A stretch of DNA of 64,000 nt from PRDV01 sp963710865. GTDB taxonomy: Bacteria; Babelota; Babeliae; Babelales; Babelaceae. This document shows positions 61,189 through 64,000 of the stretch, one piece after another. The translations under genes were made by a program, and so were the position numbers. Position 1 is the stretch's first letter, and each line of letters begins with the position of its first letter. Where the stretch lies: positions 1 to 64,000 of the forward strand of contig CAVQBR010000002.1 of NCBI GenBank assembly GCA_963710865.1, written 5' to 3'. The notes below the pieces were generated by a model, which worked only from the letters and a program-made list of their open reading frames with translations, did not search any database and was not told the DNA's origin.

Positions 61189-61217
61189 GGAGGATCTGAA
61201 AAGATCCTCCTTTTTTT
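61189..61217 (+). terminator. Intrinsic terminator of the small basic peptide gene
   Basis: GGAGGATCT-GAAA-AGATCCTCC is followed by seven T, a textbook rho-independent terminator. It overlaps the end of the convergent ligase gene by 2 bp and may work for both. Confidence 0.85.
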
Positions 61218-62100
61218 ACCTGATCAAACTCTGATCCTTAAATGTTACTTCCTTGGGACTCTTATCTGGCCGCATCCGCAAAAATACGGGCGACCGTATA
61301 ATACCTCCATGGGTAAATTCAAGGTATTTAATTTCACAAACAAACTCAGGCTTCACCGGCTTAATTCCTTTCACTGGAGGTTGATCAAGCTCAAGGGGCT
61401 TAAGTAGCTCAAGAAGATCACGCAAAAATGCTTCACTAAATCCTGTTCCTACTTTTCCTACATAGTTGAGCGTTCCAGTTTCATCATAGATACCAACTGC
61501 AAGAGATGCAAGACCTCGCTTACCACGAGTATAGCCCATAATCACCGCTTCGAGTGTTTTATATGCCTTAACTTTGAGCCAAACGGCACTTCGAGCTCCG
61601 GGATAATAGAGACTCTGTGTCACTTTAGCCATTACTCCTTCCATCGATCGTTTGATGATCTCGTCCCACAGGGCCCTTCCCTTAATCGTATAGAAGATCT
61701 TTTCAAGAGGAGGACCATCGGTAACCGTTTGTTCAAGTATCTTTTTTCGTTCAAGTAAGGGAACATCGAGAAGTAATTTACCATTGAGCATCAGAATATC
61801 AAATACAACATACACAGCAGGATAGCCCTTTTGCCACAAACTAAAGCGGGGACTGAGTTCTTTATCAAGAACGACGATCTCCCCATCAAGGATGGCGGAG
61901 CGTGCATGAATGAGGTCACGAACGGTAAACTCTGGATAATCCTTGGTAATATCCCGATCATTACGGGACACAAAAGTAAGCTCTTTCCCTACATAACAGA
62001 GGGCCCGTATTCCATCCAATTTCGGTTCAAATATAACATCAGTTCGATCAAGATCTTTTAAGGAACCGATCTGAGCCTTCATAGGCGAAATACGCTTCAT
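61216..62100 (-). CDS. ATP-dependent DNA ligase of the NHEJ operon (LigD-ligase-domain-like)
   Basis: This 294-residue ligase has motif I EPKLDGIRA with the adenylated Lys at about 27, ILDGEIVVLD, EGVMAKV and WLKVKAYKTLEAVIMGY, and an OB domain. It is the ligase part only of LigD, without polymerase or nuclease modules. Its start overlaps the Ku stop by 4 bp (ATGA), so it is translated together with Ku and seals ends in non-homologous end joining. It differs clearly from the ligase at 33150-34184. Confidence 0.93.
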   Translation of the reverse strand: MKRISPMKAQIGSLKDLDRTDVIFEPKLDGIRALCYVGKELTFVSRNDRDITKDYPEFTVRDLIHARSAILDGEIVVLDKELSPRFSLWQKGYPAVYVVFDILMLNGKLLLDVPLLERKKILEQTVTDGPPLEKIFYTIKGRALWDEIIKRSMEGVMAKVTQSLYYPGARSAVWLKVKAYKTLEAVIMGYTRGKRGLASLAVGIYDETGTLNYVGKVGTGFSEAFLRDLLELLKPLELDQPPVKGIKPVKPEFVCEIKYLEFTHGGIIRSPVFLRMRPDKSPKEVTFKDQSLIR

Positions 62101-62897
62101 CGAGCCCGTCGCGCTGGCTTTTCCTCAGCGGCACTTAAGGAAGCACGCAAGGCATCCATAAGAGAGACCGTCGGAGCGGCTTTCGGTTGGGGCTTTTCAA
62201 TTGCGATGACTTCACCCTTCTCCTTGCGCTTAATAGCCTCGGCCAACTTAGTCGCAAAGCTATCTTTAAATTCACTCACGTTGAACTCCTTTTGGTACAA
62301 TTTACTCATAAGAAGCTCTGCCAACTTAAGCTCGTCTTTCGTTATTTTCGGCATTTCTTTTTTCTCCTCGCGAGGGAGTGGCTTAATTTCATAGGCATAA
62401 TTCAAGGTAGAGAGCAAGAGTGCCTTTTCATAGGGCTGGACCGAACAGACATACTCCTTATCCCGTAGGACAAACTGCCCAATCGCTGTCTTATTAAAGC
62501 GCTCAAGCGCAGCAACGAACAAAGCATAAGCTTTATCATGCACATTGTGAGCAAGTGCATAGTAATGCTGGTCATAATATAATGGAGGAATCGTAGGCGT
62601 ATCAACAAATTCGATAATATCAACAGAATCAGTTTTTTCAGGCTTAAGCTTTTTCAAAGCCTCTAAGGTGAGGACAAAGTACTCCCCATTAGGAAGCTTT
62701 AAGCCCTTTACCGTTTCTTCCCAGGCAATTTCTCGATTACAGTGATTACACCACCGCTTATTGGAAATTGGTGTATGACAAACACTATGCAAGAGCTTGA
62801 AACCAAGAACATGGGGTTGAACAGCACTATAAAGCTCAATCGGTATTGAAACCAACCCAAAATGAATAGTACCTTTCCACAATGCACGTACTGCCAT
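62097..62897 (-). CDS. ku: Ku protein of bacterial non-homologous end joining
   Basis: Bacterial Ku is a homodimer that binds DNA ends. The protein of about 266 residues starts MAVRALWKGTIHFGLVSIPIEL, a highly conserved Ku N-terminus, and continues with KPEKTDSVDIIEFV and the KDELKLAELLMSKL segment; its tail is basic (RAR end). The start at 62897 has AAAGGAG just upstream; a longer frame to 62945 is rejected. SD and start codon lie within a long hairpin (62895-62942), so translation may be regulated. The ligase gene follows in an overlap, and the Y-family polymerase gene precedes. Confidence 0.95.
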   Translation of the reverse strand: MAVRALWKGTIHFGLVSIPIELYSAVQPHVLGFKLLHSVCHTPISNKRWCNHCNREIAWEETVKGLKLPNGEYFVLTLEALKKLKPEKTDSVDIIEFVDTPTIPPLYYDQHYYALAHNVHDKAYALFVAALERFNKTAIGQFVLRDKEYVCSVQPYEKALLLSTLNYAYEIKPLPREEKKEMPKITKDELKLAELLMSKLYQKEFNVSEFKDSFATKLAEAIKRKEKGEVIAIEKPQPKAAPTVSLMDALRASLSAAEEKPARRAR

Positions 62898-62942
62898 AGT
62901 AGTCTCCTTTCTTTCAGTATGGAAGAAAGTGAGACTACTATG
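62895..62942 (-). promoter_or_regulatory. Hairpin that buries the Ku ribosome binding site and start codon
   Basis: On the mRNA, the 20-nt arm CATAGTAGTCTCACTTTCTT (62942-62923) pairs with the 19-nt arm ending in the Ku ATG (62913-62895, AAGAAAGGAGACTACTATG) in a 19-bp stem with one bulged base and a 9-nt loop. The SD (AAAGGAG) and the AUG are both inside. It starts 11 nt after the polymerase stop, so ribosomes finishing that gene could open it, or an RNA-binding factor or temperature could. Confidence 0.75.
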
Positions 62943-62953
62943 CAAGATTTTTC

Positions 62954-64000
62954 TTAAATCTCGAGAGTAAACAGCTCATGCCAACTCGTTGTATAATGGG
63001 GCGACTTCTTCAGTCGTTTAGCCTGCCAACCTCGTTGTGTACCTGCAGACGCATAAGAAAGTACCTGCCCAAATCGAGCAGTTATGGTATCACATACTTT
63101 CATCAGCGCTTTCTCTTTTGACAAATCCGGTATCGGAGCAAAGAGATTCAATTGCATCTGATGAGCTCCTACAAGATCATTAAGCAAGACTCCCGCTTTC
63201 TTATAGGAGGAACCATGCCTATACAAACCATCAAGACAAGCAGTTGCTGCATCAAGGAGCACCGGAGTATAGGACGTAGGCACAGCACAGTGAAAGCTCA
63301 GAGCGTCATAATACCTTCGTTGATCATGGTAGCTACTCGTAACAACAAAGACGGTCACCACCGAGGCAATCAGCTCTTCCTTGCGCAACTTTTCAGCAGC
63401 ACGGACCATATATGAAGATACTGCCTCCTGCAATTCCTGCTTAGTTGAAACAACTCGCCCAAAAGAACGTGAAACAGTAATCGATTTTTTAGGTCCACTC
63501 TCGGTCATTAAATCGATACAGGAGATTCCCCGCAATTCAAGAGCAGTCCTTAAACCGTTTACGGTCATTTTCTTACGTATCCAGGCGTCAGGAGCATACT
63601 TTAAATCTTTCGCGGTGTTAATACCTACACTCGTTAAGAGCTTCGTATATTGACGCCCTACTCCCCAGACATCCCCAACGGGAATTCCTGCTAAGAGTGT
63701 ATCAACATCTTGATGATCGGTAATATCACAGACCCCAGCATACTCTGGCCTTTTCTTCGCAAGGCCATTTGCAACCTTAGAAAGTGTTTTCGTGGATGCT
63801 ATACCAAGCGAAACGGGAATACCGGTCCGTTGCTTTACAATCGTGCGAATATGCTGGCCATATGCCCTATAATCTCGTAGACCTTCAACAAACAGAAATG
63901 CCTCGTCTATCGAATAAATCTCAATATCTGAAGCGAGTTCAGCCACAGTACTCATCACCCGGGCAGACATATCTCCATACAATGCAAAGTTTGACGAATA
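62954..64000 (-). CDS. Y-family DNA polymerase (UmuC/DinB-like), start outside the window
   Basis: The frame runs to the window edge without a start; the visible part begins YSSNFALYGDMSARVMSTV. Motifs include the catalytic YSIDEAFLFVEG (Asp/Glu pair), GIASTKTLSKVAN, a helix-hairpin-helix GIPVGDVWGVG and a little-finger domain. This matches UmuC of translesion polymerase V and ImuB-type relatives. A umuD or lexA partner would lie beyond 64000 and cannot be seen. The polymerase, Ku and ligase genes form one repair operon. Confidence 0.9.
   Translation of the reverse strand, partial: YSSNFALYGDMSARVMSTVAELASDIEIYSIDEAFLFVEGLRDYRAYGQHIRTIVKQRTGIPVSLGIASTKTLSKVANGLAKKRPEYAGVCDITDHQDVDTLLAGIPVGDVWGVGRQYTKLLTSVGINTAKDLKYAPDAWIRKKMTVNGLRTALELRGISCIDLMTESGPKKSITVSRSFGRVVSTKQELQEAVSSYMVRAAEKLRKEELIASVVTVFVVTSSYHDQRRYYDALSFHCAVPTSYTPVLLDAATACLDGLYRHGSSYKKAGVLLNDLVGAHQMQLNLFAPIPDLSKEKALMKVCDTITARFGQVLSYASAGTQRGWQAKRLKKSPHYTTSWHELFTLEI

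Overview
The window looks like a chromosome segment of a bacterium that lives in or on a eukaryotic (probably protist) host. The best guess is the phylum Dependentiae (TM6) or a similar reduced lineage; this is inference. The evidence is a moderately AT-rich sequence with ordinary bacterial housekeeping genes mixed with exported proteins built from eukaryote-like domains: two USP-type deubiquitinases (one with an ankyrin-like tail), an exported WD40 propeller, an exported Nudix-like/NADAR protein, exported parallel beta-helix proteins and the remnant of a SET-domain gene. There are also many decayed gene pieces. No rRNA, prophage or CRISPR array is visible. One tRNA (Thr, CGT) is present.

Layout. 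0-1.5 kb: a tnpB-only IS200/IS605-like element. 1.8-5.2 kb: two exported USP proteases flanking a decayed gene. 5.3-8.3 kb: two tandem Cys-rich lipoproteins leading with short overlaps into recJ and cmk. 8.3-12.1 kb: a zinc alcohol dehydrogenase, a DUF234-type ATPase with striking palindromes upstream, and a small exported protein. 12.8-21.9 kb: a block of about 2.7 kb present twice (exported beta-helix protein plus the 5' end of a GH3-like gene). One copy keeps the whole GH3-like gene; the other is joined to a sialidase-like 3' fragment. 22.4-30.6 kb: a toxin-antitoxin pair, lysS, an S9 peptidase, an unusual P1B ATPase, two superoxide dismutases and ftsB. 30.8-38.7 kb: a PDZ/S41 protease, an ATP-dependent DNA ligase, glmS, rpsI, tRNA-Thr, alaX and several relics. 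38.8-46.8 kb: an AAA/PD-(D/E)XK protein, ilvE, an exported GNAT-like protein, an M20 peptidase, a DksA-like protein, tadA and a SWIM protein. 47.0-50.4 kb: gyrB and tilS. 50.5-57.2 kb: the Nudix-like/NADAR protein, two further ATPase genes with their own palindromes and relics, and the WD40 protein. 57.3-64 kb: dacB, a four-helix Cys-rich protein, a 3-methyladenine glycosylase, a TonB-like protein, a small basic peptide gene and an NHEJ-type operon (Y-family polymerase, Ku, DNA ligase).

Three themes stand out. First, a secreted host-interaction set (USP, NADAR, WD40, beta-helix, GH3-like, GNAT) is scattered between housekeeping genes. Second, four intact genes for 'selfish-looking' ATPases of the AAA/DUF234, AAA/DUF4143, AAA-ATPase-like/PD-(D/E)XK and AAA/nuclease types are present; two of them have conspicuous gene-specific palindromic DNA beside them, and truncated relics of three of the types lie within the window. 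Third, reductive decay leaves mostly 3' fragments (tnpB, SET, S41 protease, DUF4143 ATPase, AAA/nuclease). The Ku gene start is buried in a long hairpin, a candidate translational switch for end joining.
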